Part shown: positions 7,524 to 15,293 of the stretch, in pieces
How positions within the stretch are numbered: position 1 is the stretch's first letter
How the letters are laid out: every line of letters begins with the position of its first letter
From: Halomonas sp. BDJS001
Lineage (GTDB): Bacteria; Pseudomonadota; Gammaproteobacteria; Pseudomonadales; Halomonadaceae
Assembly (NCBI RefSeq): GCF_026104355.1
Contig: NZ_CP110535.1
Span: forward strand, 620,001-684,000
Length of the DNA stretch: 64,000 nucleotides
Reading direction: 5' to 3'
The notes under the pieces: generated by a model
Database searches by the model: none
Told to the model about the DNA's origin: nothing
Seen by the model: the letters and a program-made list of their open reading frames with translations, nothing else
Program-made: the position numbers and the translations under genes

Positions 7524-8522
7524 ATGAAAAAAGTAACGCTTACCCTGGGCATGCTCACCGCCCTGGCTTCCGCCCAGGCGCTGGCGCTTGATGAAATCAC
7601 CGCCGTGCATGCGTTTCCCCCCTCGCTGATCTATACCCAGAGCTTTCTCGAGTTCGTCGATAAGGTTAACGAACGCGGTGAAGGCGTGGTGAAGATCAAT
7701 GTGCGTGGCGGCCCTGAAGTCATCGGTCTCTCCGAACAGCCCGACGCAGTGCGCAACGGGGTGGTCGATATGGCCTACACTGCGGCAAGTTTCTACGCCG
7801 GTACCGTGCCTGAGCGCGATGCCATGGTGGCCTCCAATACCAATGCTATTTTCGCCCGTGAAAATGGCGGCATCGACCTGCTTAATGAAATTCATCAGGA
7901 GAAGATGGGCACCTACTACTTGGGCTGGTTCGACAGCGGGGTCAGCTACAACTTCTACACCATTGATGAGCCCACTATTGATGGCGAAGGTAATCTAAAC
8001 GTTTCAGGCCTACGCTTACGCAGTAACCCGGTATATGACGCCTTCTTCCAGGAGTACCTGGGCGCGCAGCCCATCAGCCTGCCGACCACCGATGTTTACG
8101 CGGCCCTGGAGCGGGGCGTGGTGAACGCGACCGGCTGGACGCAAATTGGCCTGAAAGACCTCAATTGGGATCGTTTTCTTAACTATCGGGTTGACCCTGC
8201 CTTCTTCTCTACCGATATGGGGGTGATCGTTAACCTGGATAAGTGGAACCAGCTCAGCGAAGAGTCGCAGCAAATTCTTCAGGAGGTCGCTATTGAGCAT
8301 GAGCGCGACAGCGCCGAACAACTGGCTGAATTAGCCAAGGAGCAGCAGGCTCAGCTTGAGGCCGAGGGCATGCAGGTCATCACTCTGGAAGGCGAAGCAG
8401 CGCAGCGTTTCGCAGACGCTGCCCGGGATGCTACCTGGGAGCGTATGCGCGGCCAGATGGAGCGCCATCCTATGGGGCTTGAACATTACGATACGCTGAT
8501 CGAAAAATTCAACGATTTATAG
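7524..8522 (+). CDS. TRAP transporter substrate-binding protein, DctP family
   Basis: 332 residues with a Sec signal peptide (MKK, hydrophobic core to about 20, probable cleavage after ALA before LDEITAV), so it is exported to the periplasm. The body matches the DctP/TAXI-like binding proteins: an arginine in the LRLRSNP strand (about residue 172), which in this family pairs with the ligand carboxylate, and the long helix-strand linker after it. An AGGAG ribosome site lies six bases before the ATG. It is followed by the two membrane subunits and preceded by the hydro-lyase genes, and probably captures the organic acid or amide acid that feeds the surrounding enzymes. Confidence 0.92.
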   Translation: MKKVTLTLGMLTALASAQALALDEITAVHAFPPSLIYTQSFLEFVDKVNERGEGVVKINVRGGPEVIGLSEQPDAVRNGVVDMAYTAASFYAGTVPERDAMVASNTNAIFARENGGIDLLNEIHQEKMGTYYLGWFDSGVSYNFYTIDEPTIDGEGNLNVSGLRLRSNPVYDAFFQEYLGAQPISLPTTDVYAALERGVVNATGWTQIGLKDLNWDRFLNYRVDPAFFSTDMGVIVNLDKWNQLSEESQQILQEVAIEHERDSAEQLAELAKEQQAQLEAEGMQVITLEGEAAQRFADAARDATWERMRGQMERHPMGLEHYDTLIEKFNDL

Positions 8523-8583
8523 AAACGTAGGGGCGCCGAGCGATCAAGCGCCCTATTTGTGTGGCTATTTTCTAGGGTTTCTT

Positions 8584-9090
8584 ATGCGCTACGCACAACG
8601 CGGCTATCTGCTGCTGCTCAACGGCATGGCCCTGCTGGCCGCCATCATGCTGGTTTGGCTGATGGTGGCCGTGGTGCTTTCGGTGGTGATTCGTAACTTG
8701 GGTCTTCAGCCCTCAGCATGGTTTTTCCTCTCCACCGAATACGCCATGTTCTACCTCACTCTGCTCGGAGCTCCCTGGCTGGTGCGCCAAAAAGGGCATG
8801 TGCACATTGAACTGCTGACCTCGGTGTTGCCACCAGCCACGCTGAATATCCTAAGCCGTGGGGTGTCACTGCTCTGTGTCATGGTGTGCGGCGTGCTGGC
8901 GTGGAAGGGGCTTGATCTGGTGCTGCTCAATATTGAGCGCACTGACTATGACGTGCGGGCTTTCTTTGTGCCGAAATGGATACTCACCATTGTCTTCCCT
9001 ATCAGCTTTACCCTGATGGCGATCGAGTTTGGCCGCTTTGTGGTGGGCCATGAAATTCTTCACAGCGGCGAAGCGGGGATTAAAGAATAA
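8584..9090 (+). CDS. TRAP transporter small membrane subunit, DctQ family
   Basis: 168 residues with four predicted membrane helices (about 10-38, 48-68, 88-110, 128-148 by eye) and the DctQ-like stretch EYAMFYLTLLGAPWLVRQKGHV between helices 2 and 3. I chose the ATG at 8584 over an upstream TTG at 8557 because the protein then starts just before the first helix. The stop and the next gene's start overlap as TAATG. It bridges the periplasmic binding protein and the DctM permease of this sodium-coupled importer. Confidence 0.9.
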   Translation: MRYAQRGYLLLLNGMALLAAIMLVWLMVAVVLSVVIRNLGLQPSAWFFLSTEYAMFYLTLLGAPWLVRQKGHVHIELLTSVLPPATLNILSRGVSLLCVMVCGVLAWKGLDLVLLNIERTDYDVRAFFVPKWILTIVFPISFTLMAIEFGRFVVGHEILHSGEAGIKE

Positions 9091-10403
9091 TGGAATGGTA
9101 CTTTGCGCTCGCTTTCCTACTCTCGCTGATTCTCCTTTTCATGGCGATTGGTACGCCCATTGCCTTGGCATTTTTGGCCGCCAATGTGATTGGTGCCTGG
9201 CACTTTATGGGCGGCCAAACCGGCATCTTGCAGATGCTCAACAACGGGTTTGGCGCACTATCGAGCTTTAATCTGGTGCCTATCCCGCTGTTTTTGCTGA
9301 TGGGTGAACTGTTTTTCCGTACTGGCTTAGGCATGAAAATGTTCAATGCCGTCGACCAGTTGATGGGCAAGCTGCCGGGGCGCTTATCGTATGTGACGGT
9401 GGTCGGTGGCACGGCGTTTTCTACCTTAAGCGGCTCCTCCATGGGCTCTACGGCGCTGATGGGATCGCTGCTGGTGCCGGAAATGGAGCGGCGCGGCTAT
9501 AAGAAGAAAATGGCGATTGGCCCCATTCTGGGCACCGGCGGTTTGGCAATCATTATTCCACCTTCTGCGTTGGCGGTGCTGTTAGCTACTTTGGCGAAAG
9601 TGGATATTGGTGCGCTACTTATCGCCGGTATTCTGCCGGGGCTAACGCTGGCGGGGTTCTATATCGCCACTATCTTTATCCAGACCAAGTTGGATCCGGA
9701 GGCCGCGCCAGTCTATGAGTTAGAGCCGGTGCCGCTTAGCGCCAAGCTCAAGTTGATAGTGACCGATATTCTGCCCATGCTCAGCGTAATGGTGATCATT
9801 GTCGCGATGATGCTGATGGGGTTTGCTACGCCTTCAGAAGCCGCCGCCTTTGGGGCTTTGGGCGTGATTATCCTGGCGTTTATTTTCCGCTGCATGACCT
9901 GGGAGGCGTTTAAGCTGTCGGTCACCGGGGCACTGAAAGTCACGCTGATGGCTTACTTAATCGTGTTTGGCTCGGCAACCTTTAGCCAGTTGCTCGGCTT
10001 CTCAGGTGCTTCAGGTGGTTTGATCGGCTGGGCAACCAGTTTTGATCTGTCGCCGATTCTGATGCTCCTGGCAATGTTTGCGGTGCTACTGGTACTGGGC
10101 ACCTTTATGGAGCAGATCTCCATCATGATGCTCACCGTGCCGATCTTCTTCCCACTTGCCCAGGCGCTTGGATTTGACCTGGTGTGGTTCGGTATCGTTG
10201 TTCTGCTGGCGCTTGAAATCAGCTTCTCAACGCCACCGTTAGGACTACTGCTTTTTGTGATGAAAGGTGTTGCGCCCGCGGGTACGACCATGAGCGAAAT
10301 ATACTCGGCGGCGATTCCCTATATCCTCTGTTCGATGCTGCTGGTGGCGGTGCTGATCGTGTTTCCGGGCCTCGCGACTTGGTTGCCCAGTATGCTGCAG
10401 TAA
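9090..10403 (+). CDS. TRAP transporter large permease subunit, DctM family
   Basis: 437 residues, nearly all hydrophobic, with about a dozen membrane segments; this matches the DctM family length and its hallmarks (AIGTPIALAFL at the start, FSTLSGSSMGSTALMGSLL and the repeat-like TPSEAAAFGALG, and the closing EISFSTPPLGLLLFVMKG). It carries out sodium-coupled import with DctQ and the DctP binding protein encoded just upstream. It is the last gene of the plus-strand arm; a strong hairpin terminator follows 30 bases after the stop. The substrate is unknown; TRAP systems usually import carboxylates or sulfonates, in line with the carboxylate-acting enzymes of this island. Confidence 0.92.
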   Translation: MEWYFALAFLLSLILLFMAIGTPIALAFLAANVIGAWHFMGGQTGILQMLNNGFGALSSFNLVPIPLFLLMGELFFRTGLGMKMFNAVDQLMGKLPGRLSYVTVVGGTAFSTLSGSSMGSTALMGSLLVPEMERRGYKKKMAIGPILGTGGLAIIIPPSALAVLLATLAKVDIGALLIAGILPGLTLAGFYIATIFIQTKLDPEAAPVYELEPVPLSAKLKLIVTDILPMLSVMVIIVAMMLMGFATPSEAAAFGALGVIILAFIFRCMTWEAFKLSVTGALKVTLMAYLIVFGSATFSQLLGFSGASGGLIGWATSFDLSPILMLLAMFAVLLVLGTFMEQISIMMLTVPIFFPLAQALGFDLVWFGIVVLLALEISFSTPPLGLLLFVMKGVAPAGTTMSEIYSAAIPYILCSMLLVAVLIVFPGLATWLPSMLQ

Positions 10404-10432
10404 GACGCTTAGCTTTAAAAAATAGGTGGCAA

Positions 10433-10460
10433 AAAAAGAGAGGCTGCAGCCTCTCTTTTT
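10433..10460. terminator. bidirectional rho-independent terminator
   Basis: A perfect palindrome with GAGAGGCTG against CAGCCTCTC, flanked by A5 and T5, lies between the convergent dctM and COG0523 genes. Both strands give a stem followed by a T run. Confidence 0.9.
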
Positions 10461-10483
10461 GTTCTTAAGCTAACTGCTAGCAC

Positions 10484-11710
10484 CTACTCCCAGGCCGGGA
10501 AAGGGTCGGGCAGTCCCTTCCATACTTCCACGCCTTCCAGTAGCTCCGCCTCGCTCAGCAGACAGGCATCCAGTGCTTCACGCATCTTGGCTTGATCCAG
10601 GTTCTGGCCGATAAACACCAGCTCCTGGCGCATATCTCCGAACGGCTCCTGCCACTTCTCCATAATAAACTGACGCGTTTCGGGGTCGGTAGGCCAACGC
10701 TCTTCAGGAATTGCCTTCCAGAATACCCCGGCTGGGCCGTGGTGGGCGATGCCGCCTGCCTGGCTCCACTGACCGGCGGCTTGGGGGCGAGTGGCGAGCC
10801 AGAAGAAGCCTTTCGAGCGCAGCAGGCCCTTACCAAACCACTCCTGATTGAGCAGGTCATGAAATTTCTGCGGATGGAAGGGGCGACGGGCATGATAAGC
10901 AAAGCTGCCAATGCCGTACTCCTCGGTTTCGGGAACGTGTTCGCCGCGCATCTCTTTTAGCCAGCCTGGGGCTAGTTGGGCGCGCTCAAAGTTGAACTTG
11001 CCGGTATCCAGAACTTTATCCAGTGGCACGCCGCCCTGGGTGATCGGCACCAGCTCAGCGTCGGGGTTCAGCGAGTATAGGATAGCCTTTAGCGCTGCTA
11101 ACTCTTTCTCACTGATCAGGTCAGTCTTGCTGATCAACAGCACATCGCAAAACTCGATTTGATCGACCAGCAGGTCGGCGACATTGCGCTCGTCGTCTTC
11201 GCCTAAGCTTTCGCCCGCTTCAGCGAGGCTTTGCGCTTCGCGGTACTGTTCAAGAAAGTTGGCGCCATCCACTACGGTCACTAGCGTATCCAGCCGGGCG
11301 ACGTGGGAGAGGCTCTGGCCGCTTTCATCTTCAAAGGTGAAGGTTTCCGCCACGGGCAGCGGCTCGGAAATCCCGGTGGACTCAATGACCAGGTAATCGA
11401 ACTTGCCTTCCCGGGCCAACTGGCTGACCTCAATCAGCAGGTCTTCGCGCAGGGTGCAGCAGATACAGCCGTTACTCATCTCTACCAAGCGCTCTTCAGA
11501 GCGGTTCAGAGCAACATCGCCATCCAGCGCCGACTCACCAGGGCCACCCCGCACCAGTGCACCGTCGATGTTCACCTCGCTCATATCGTTAACGATGACC
11601 GCCACCCGGCGGCCTTCACGGTTGGCGAGAATATGATTGAGGACGGTGGTTTTACCAGCACCCAAAAAACCCGAGAGCACCGTCACGGGCAAGGGAGTAA
11701 ATGCGGTCAT
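10484..11710 (-). CDS. COG0523 (CobW C-terminal) GTPase, zinc metallochaperone, ZigA/ZagA-like
   Basis: 408 residues. A P-loop GFLGAGKT sits near residue 14, the family metal-binding motif GCICCTLR near 82, and an altered G4 motif SKTD near 195; the CobW C-terminal domain with a WLATRP stretch follows. These GTPases deliver zinc to client enzymes under limitation. A probable Zur box lies at 11737-11756, just upstream of the start, which supports a role in zinc homeostasis rather than cobalamin synthesis. The gene stands alone, facing the TRAP operon across a shared terminator. Alternative metals cannot be ruled out from sequence only. Confidence 0.9.
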   Translation of the reverse strand: MTAFTPLPVTVLSGFLGAGKTTVLNHILANREGRRVAVIVNDMSEVNIDGALVRGGPGESALDGDVALNRSEERLVEMSNGCICCTLREDLLIEVSQLAREGKFDYLVIESTGISEPLPVAETFTFEDESGQSLSHVARLDTLVTVVDGANFLEQYREAQSLAEAGESLGEDDERNVADLLVDQIEFCDVLLISKTDLISEKELAALKAILYSLNPDAELVPITQGGVPLDKVLDTGKFNFERAQLAPGWLKEMRGEHVPETEEYGIGSFAYHARRPFHPQKFHDLLNQEWFGKGLLRSKGFFWLATRPQAAGQWSQAGGIAHHGPAGVFWKAIPEERWPTDPETRQFIMEKWQEPFGDMRQELVFIGQNLDQAKMREALDACLLSEAELLEGVEVWKGLPDPFPAWE

Positions 11711-11736
11711 TGCTAGGTCACCTCTAAACGGGTTTA

Positions 11737-11756
11737 TGTTATGTGATAATATAACA
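11737..11756. promoter_or_regulatory. probable Zur box
   Basis: TGTTATGTGATAATATAACA has 6-base inverted arms (TGTTAT/ATAACA) and resembles the gammaproteobacterial Zur consensus GTTATANTATAAC. It sits 27 bases upstream of the COG0523 start codon. Confidence 0.65.
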
Positions 11757-11823
11757 CTATAAGTGCTTCGAGGAAGACCTGTTTCAGAGGAGGTCTGGTC
11801 AGTTTCGTATCTGCTATTGGATC

Positions 11824-12099
11824 TCAGCGCTTATATTGCGTCGGGCAATATCCACGTAGCACATCCGGCGAGCGCAGGGCTTGGTGTTTGGTCGTACGGC
11901 CGGTGACACGTTTGCGCCATAGGCGAAACGAGGCGGGTTTGAGCTGATGACGCATCACCTCGATGACATCCGGCTCGCCAAGGCCAAACAGTGTTTCGAT
12001 GGCTTCAAATGGCGTGCGGTCTTCCCAGGCCATTTCAATGATGCGCGACTGCTCGTCATCGGGTAAGCGGCGAAAGCGCTTAACGGGGGCTTTGGGCAT
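11824..12099 (-). CDS. TIGR03643/DUF2805 family small protein
   Basis: 91 residues, basic, soluble. The sequence shows the family pattern [27 protein letters not shown] followed by [18 protein letters not shown], which I recognise as the TIGR03643 (DUF2805) family; its helix-turn-helix-like arrangement suggests nucleic-acid binding but no function is established that I know of. The ribosome site GAGGTG overlaps the stop of the PepSY gene, and only three bases separate the two genes, so translation is likely coupled. Nothing else in the protein points to a role. Confidence 0.8.
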   Translation of the reverse strand: MPKAPVKRFRRLPDDEQSRIIEMAWEDRTPFEAIETLFGLGEPDVIEVMRHQLKPASFRLWRKRVTGRTTKHQALRSPDVLRGYCPTQYKR

Positions 12100-12102
12100 C
12101 GT

Positions 12103-13497
12103 TCACCTCATGGTATTCGAATGGCGGGCATTTAGTGTGCGGGCAGTGTAGCGCTTTTTAATAGTCCAGCGCAGCGCATCGATCACCACAAAAATCGCTA
12201 GGCTGGCGCCCAATACAGGCAGCGCCAGGCCCACTGCAATAGCACCTGCCAGCAGGCCTATTTTGGCCGAGAGCGGCAGTTGCGAAAATGGCTCAGCCAC
12301 CGTCGGAAAGCGCTGACCGCTTGCTGCGCGTAACCGCCTCCAGGCCATTAAATAACCCCATCCGATCAATGTCACAAGCCCGGCGGCGATCAACGCCAGC
12401 ACGATTTGATTCGCAACACCAAACAGCACCCCCATATGCAGGTCAATCCCCCAGCGGGTGAGTTTGGCTGCCCAAGGAAAAGTGGCAAAGTCGGTTTGAT
12501 CAGTCACTGCCATTGAGCGTGGATGCAGTGCCACTTGATCTACCTGAGTGGGCCATTGACGGTCAATTTCCGCTACCCGCCATGCCTGCTGGGGAGTGCT
12601 TGGGGGCGTTAGTTGCATGCGCGCTGCGCTGAGGCCCGCCTGACGAGCAGCATTCAGTGCCCGATCAAAATCTTCTGGCGTAATAGACGTGGCTACCATA
12701 GCCATATGGCCGTGATGTTCGGCATGTTCGTCGACGACTTGGCTATCGGTATCGTTCAACGCCGTTGAGGCGCTTGGCGTGCCCCAGCCCCAGGCATGAC
12801 GAAGTTCCGCAATATTGCCCCCCGCCCACTGTGACCATGTAAGCCCGGTGGCTGAAAAGAACAGTAACCCCAGCGAGAGTACCAGCCCAAGCGTTGCGTG
12901 GCGCCGGCGAGTCCGGTGAGGGCTGACAAGCGCTCCCAGCGAGCGGCGCTGACGAATCCATAGTAGCACACCGCCTAGCGCAGCCACCCATAGCCATGAG
13001 GCGGCCAGTTCACTATAAAGACGCCCTACGTTACCCATTAACAACTGGCGGTGAAAGTGATCAATCGCGGTGCGTAGTGGCAAGATGCCACTGGTACCGT
13101 AAACGGTTGAATCACCCGTCACTTCCAACGAAATGGGGTCAACGAATACAGCGCGGTGCTCTGATGGGCCAAGGCTTGGCTCGCTATACATCAGTCGGGT
13201 CGTGCTGCCGGGTTCCGGTGCCGGGCGCACTGCGCTTGGCAAGGTGGCACTGTCCAGGTAGCGTTGTGCCGCCGCAATTTGTTCGGCAAGTGGCTGAGGC
13301 TCTCCCTGGTTAACCCCATACAGGGTGTCGTGGTAAAGCCACTCTTCAAGCGGTGGGCTGAGTAAGTAAGCGATGCCGGAGAGGGCCGCAATTAGTATAA
13401 AAGGGCCGACGAAGAGGCCGATATAGAGGTGCAGGCGGCTAATCAGGGCAAAAAGCAGTTTGCCAGTGTGGATAGAGGGGAGGGTTGAGGCTGTCAT
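12103..13497 (-). CDS. PepSY-associated transmembrane protein
   Basis: 464 residues with the architecture of the PepSY-TM family (PiuB-like): a first helix at about 24-48, PepSY-type periplasmic region, helices near 168-185 and 205-225, a second periplasmic domain, and helices near 352-385 and 412-445. These proteins are often linked to siderophore or metal uptake and to reduction of exported metal complexes. A histidine-rich patch (DEHAEHHGHM, about residue 255-265) in the second external domain could bind metal. It is coupled to the small TIGR03643 gene downstream and lies near the Zur-controlled GTPase, but its own upstream region shows no clear Zur or Fur box. Confidence 0.85.
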   Translation of the reverse strand: MTASTLPSIHTGKLLFALISRLHLYIGLFVGPFILIAALSGIAYLLSPPLEEWLYHDTLYGVNQGEPQPLAEQIAAAQRYLDSATLPSAVRPAPEPGSTTRLMYSEPSLGPSEHRAVFVDPISLEVTGDSTVYGTSGILPLRTAIDHFHRQLLMGNVGRLYSELAASWLWVAALGGVLLWIRQRRSLGALVSPHRTRRRHATLGLVLSLGLLFFSATGLTWSQWAGGNIAELRHAWGWGTPSASTALNDTDSQVVDEHAEHHGHMAMVATSITPEDFDRALNAARQAGLSAARMQLTPPSTPQQAWRVAEIDRQWPTQVDQVALHPRSMAVTDQTDFATFPWAAKLTRWGIDLHMGVLFGVANQIVLALIAAGLVTLIGWGYLMAWRRLRAASGQRFPTVAEPFSQLPLSAKIGLLAGAIAVGLALPVLGASLAIFVVIDALRWTIKKRYTARTLNARHSNTMR

Positions 13498-13591
13498 TCG
13501 CTGGATCCGAGTGGCATCGGTAAGAGAGAGACAGCTTAGATAGTTTACTTAGCAACTGCTAGCCTACACACAGCGGTAAAAAGTCACACGC

Positions 13592-14224
13592 TTAGCGATT
13601 AGAGGGTGTGGGTTTCGCGGCTAGGAGTGCACGAAATAGGCCATTCATTAGCACCGGTTCGTCGTGGCGAATCAGGAACCCAGCGTCGGTGAGCAGAGGC
13701 TCCGCTTGTCGGGTAATGTCGGTTGCAAGGGCTGATGTAAGCAGGTTCAAGATGCGCCGGCCTGGCCCTGCAGGTTGTGCATCCGACTGAAACTTATCCA
13801 TTACACACAGTTGCCCGCCGGTTTTAAGCACCCGGTGCGCTTCGGCAAGCCCTTGTCGTGGGTCGGGCATCACCGCCAGAATCAAGTGCATAACCACTAC
13901 ATCAAAGTGCTCATCGGGGTAACTGAGTGCTTCGGCATCCATCACACCGCACTCCATGTCTCTATTCAGCGCAGCCGCCCGTTTAACCGTTCGCTTGACC
14001 ATGGCAGGGGCTATATCAGTGGCGTGTAATTCGATGTCCTGGGGCAGGAAAGGCAGATCCAACCCTGTCCCCGCGCCTACCAACAGCACGCGCATGCCGG
14101 GCTCCCAGTCCACTTGGCCAAGCGCTATGCGCCGCGGCCTGCGAAACACGCGGGCCGCGACCGGATCATAAAAAGGTGCGTAAACCGTATAGCGCAGTCG
14201 GTTCCAGGCAGTGGTGTTGAGCAT
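13592..14224 (-). CDS. class I SAM-dependent methyltransferase
   Basis: 210 residues. Motif I VLLVGAGTGLDLPFLP is near residue 45, an acidic residue follows in HATDIAP, and motifs for the central sheet (DVVVMHLILAVMP, LKTGGQLCVMDKF) follow in order. The N-terminus (WNRLRYTVYAPFYDPV) and overall size resemble small phospholipid or quinone-type methyltransferases, but the substrate cannot be assigned. I chose the ATG at 14224 because an AGAGG ribosome site stands five bases before it; a longer frame to 14314 lacks one. It stands alone between the PepSY gene and an AT-rich patch. Confidence 0.85.
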   Translation of the reverse strand: MLNTTAWNRLRYTVYAPFYDPVAARVFRRPRRIALGQVDWEPGMRVLLVGAGTGLDLPFLPQDIELHATDIAPAMVKRTVKRAAALNRDMECGVMDAEALSYPDEHFDVVVMHLILAVMPDPRQGLAEAHRVLKTGGQLCVMDKFQSDAQPAGPGRRILNLLTSALATDITRQAEPLLTDAGFLIRHDEPVLMNGLFRALLAAKPTPSNR

Positions 14225-14475
14225 AGCGCCTCTTTGCAGCGCAGCGCTGCGATGGCTGAGCAGTGGTGACTGGTTACCTATAGCATAAACGCCATTATTC
14301 AACCAATAGGGCACTGACGGTGTGGTGCTGGTTTATAAGTCTGATATTTAAAAATGAGTTCCTTTATTTATGTTGAATCAAGATTTTTGAGTTTTGAAAA
14401 AGATTAATTTTTTTGATTATAAGGTTTATTATGGTCTGATTTTTAAATCGTGGATGTGTTGTTGTCATTATTTTT

Positions 14476-14823
14476 TTACCCTTTCTGAAGGCGCGTAGTT
14501 AAGTTTTCAACAATATCGATCACTAATTTTCTATCATTTTGATTTAAAGGGGCTAAAAGTTGCTTCATTCTGCTTGACTGGTCATCAATATGAAAGCTTG
14601 CTTGGCCAAGCAGCTCCGCGGCTTCGCAGTTGAAAATTTCAGCAAGCTCAATTAAGCGCACGATATTAGGGATCACCCGCCCGCGCTCGATACGCGAAAC
14701 GGCTTCATTGCCAACGCCTAAGCGCTCAGCAACCTCTTCTTGGGTCAATTGACTGCGAACCCGCTGTTTGGCAATGGCTCGGCCAATACTGCCCGCTAGC
14801 CGTTCCTGTTCTGTTTTGTTCAC
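14476..14823 (-). CDS. XRE-family helix-turn-helix transcriptional regulator
   Basis: 115 residues with a Cro/C1-type helix-turn-helix at about 10-65 (QLTQEEVAERLGVGNEAVSRIERG). The remainder is a short helical tail with no recognisable ligand domain. I chose the GTG at 14823 because a GGAGG site lies five bases upstream; the alternative ATG at 14835 has no such site and would add four residues. Base composition around it is markedly AT-richer than the rest of the window, which suggests recent acquisition. Such small regulators occur in mobile elements and toxin loci, but no partner gene is visible beside it. Confidence 0.8.
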   Translation of the reverse strand: MNKTEQERLAGSIGRAIAKQRVRSQLTQEEVAERLGVGNEAVSRIERGRVIPNIVRLIELAEIFNCEAAELLGQASFHIDDQSSRMKQLLAPLNQNDRKLVIDIVENLTTRLQKG

Positions 14824-14835
14824 GATGCCCTCCAT

Positions 14836-15293
14836 TAGACCTAGATGGTTGAGGAACGACCTATTGACATGAAGGACTGTTTAGGTTGAATATCATCTTC
14901 TAAGGTTGATTTGGATGCTGATAGTTACTTTTTGTTTCATTTGCTTACTCGCTGAAATGAATAATTGTCGGATATGAATTTAATCAACTATCTAAAAACA
15001 TAGCTGGAGAAATGAAAAACCTCAGCTATGAAGTGCACGGCTGAAGGTTATTTGAGAGGTAGAAGCTGAATAGATTGAATGTTCGTGTTTGAGTTGAGTT
15101 TGCTTTTAAGATTGGCATCAATGTTTTAAAGAAGAGTTATCGTTAGCGTTGAATGATGTTCGTTTTTTAAGTTTTAGCGTTTGAATAAAACTGTCGAATA
15201 ACGTTTGTGCGGTAGACGTATGTGTTTTTCAAATAGAGTGTTCAAGAAAACGGGATAGAAGCTTGATATTTAAATCTGAAGGCGCTTAATAGC
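14836..15293. other. AT-rich intergenic region without genes
   Basis: This 458-base gap has no open frame with coding character on either strand. Composition is clearly AT-rich compared with the surrounding genes, continuing the AT-rich block that starts near 14330. A TTGACA box at 14864-14869 is followed 17 bases later by TGAATA, a weak plus-strand promoter candidate. No strong hairpin or repeat was seen. Confidence 0.6.

Noticed and set aside
8557-8583. TTG start for DctQ
   Set aside because: The ATG at 8584 lies nearer the first membrane helix and has a usable upstream site, so the nine extra residues are not needed.
10433-10460. Palindrome as a regulator operator
   Set aside because: It has A and T runs on both sides and lies between convergent genes, the arrangement of a two-way terminator.
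14836-15293. Small RNA or toxin gene in the AT-rich gap
   Set aside because: No hairpin with a T run, no paired promoter-terminator and no short frame with a ribosome site could be supported.
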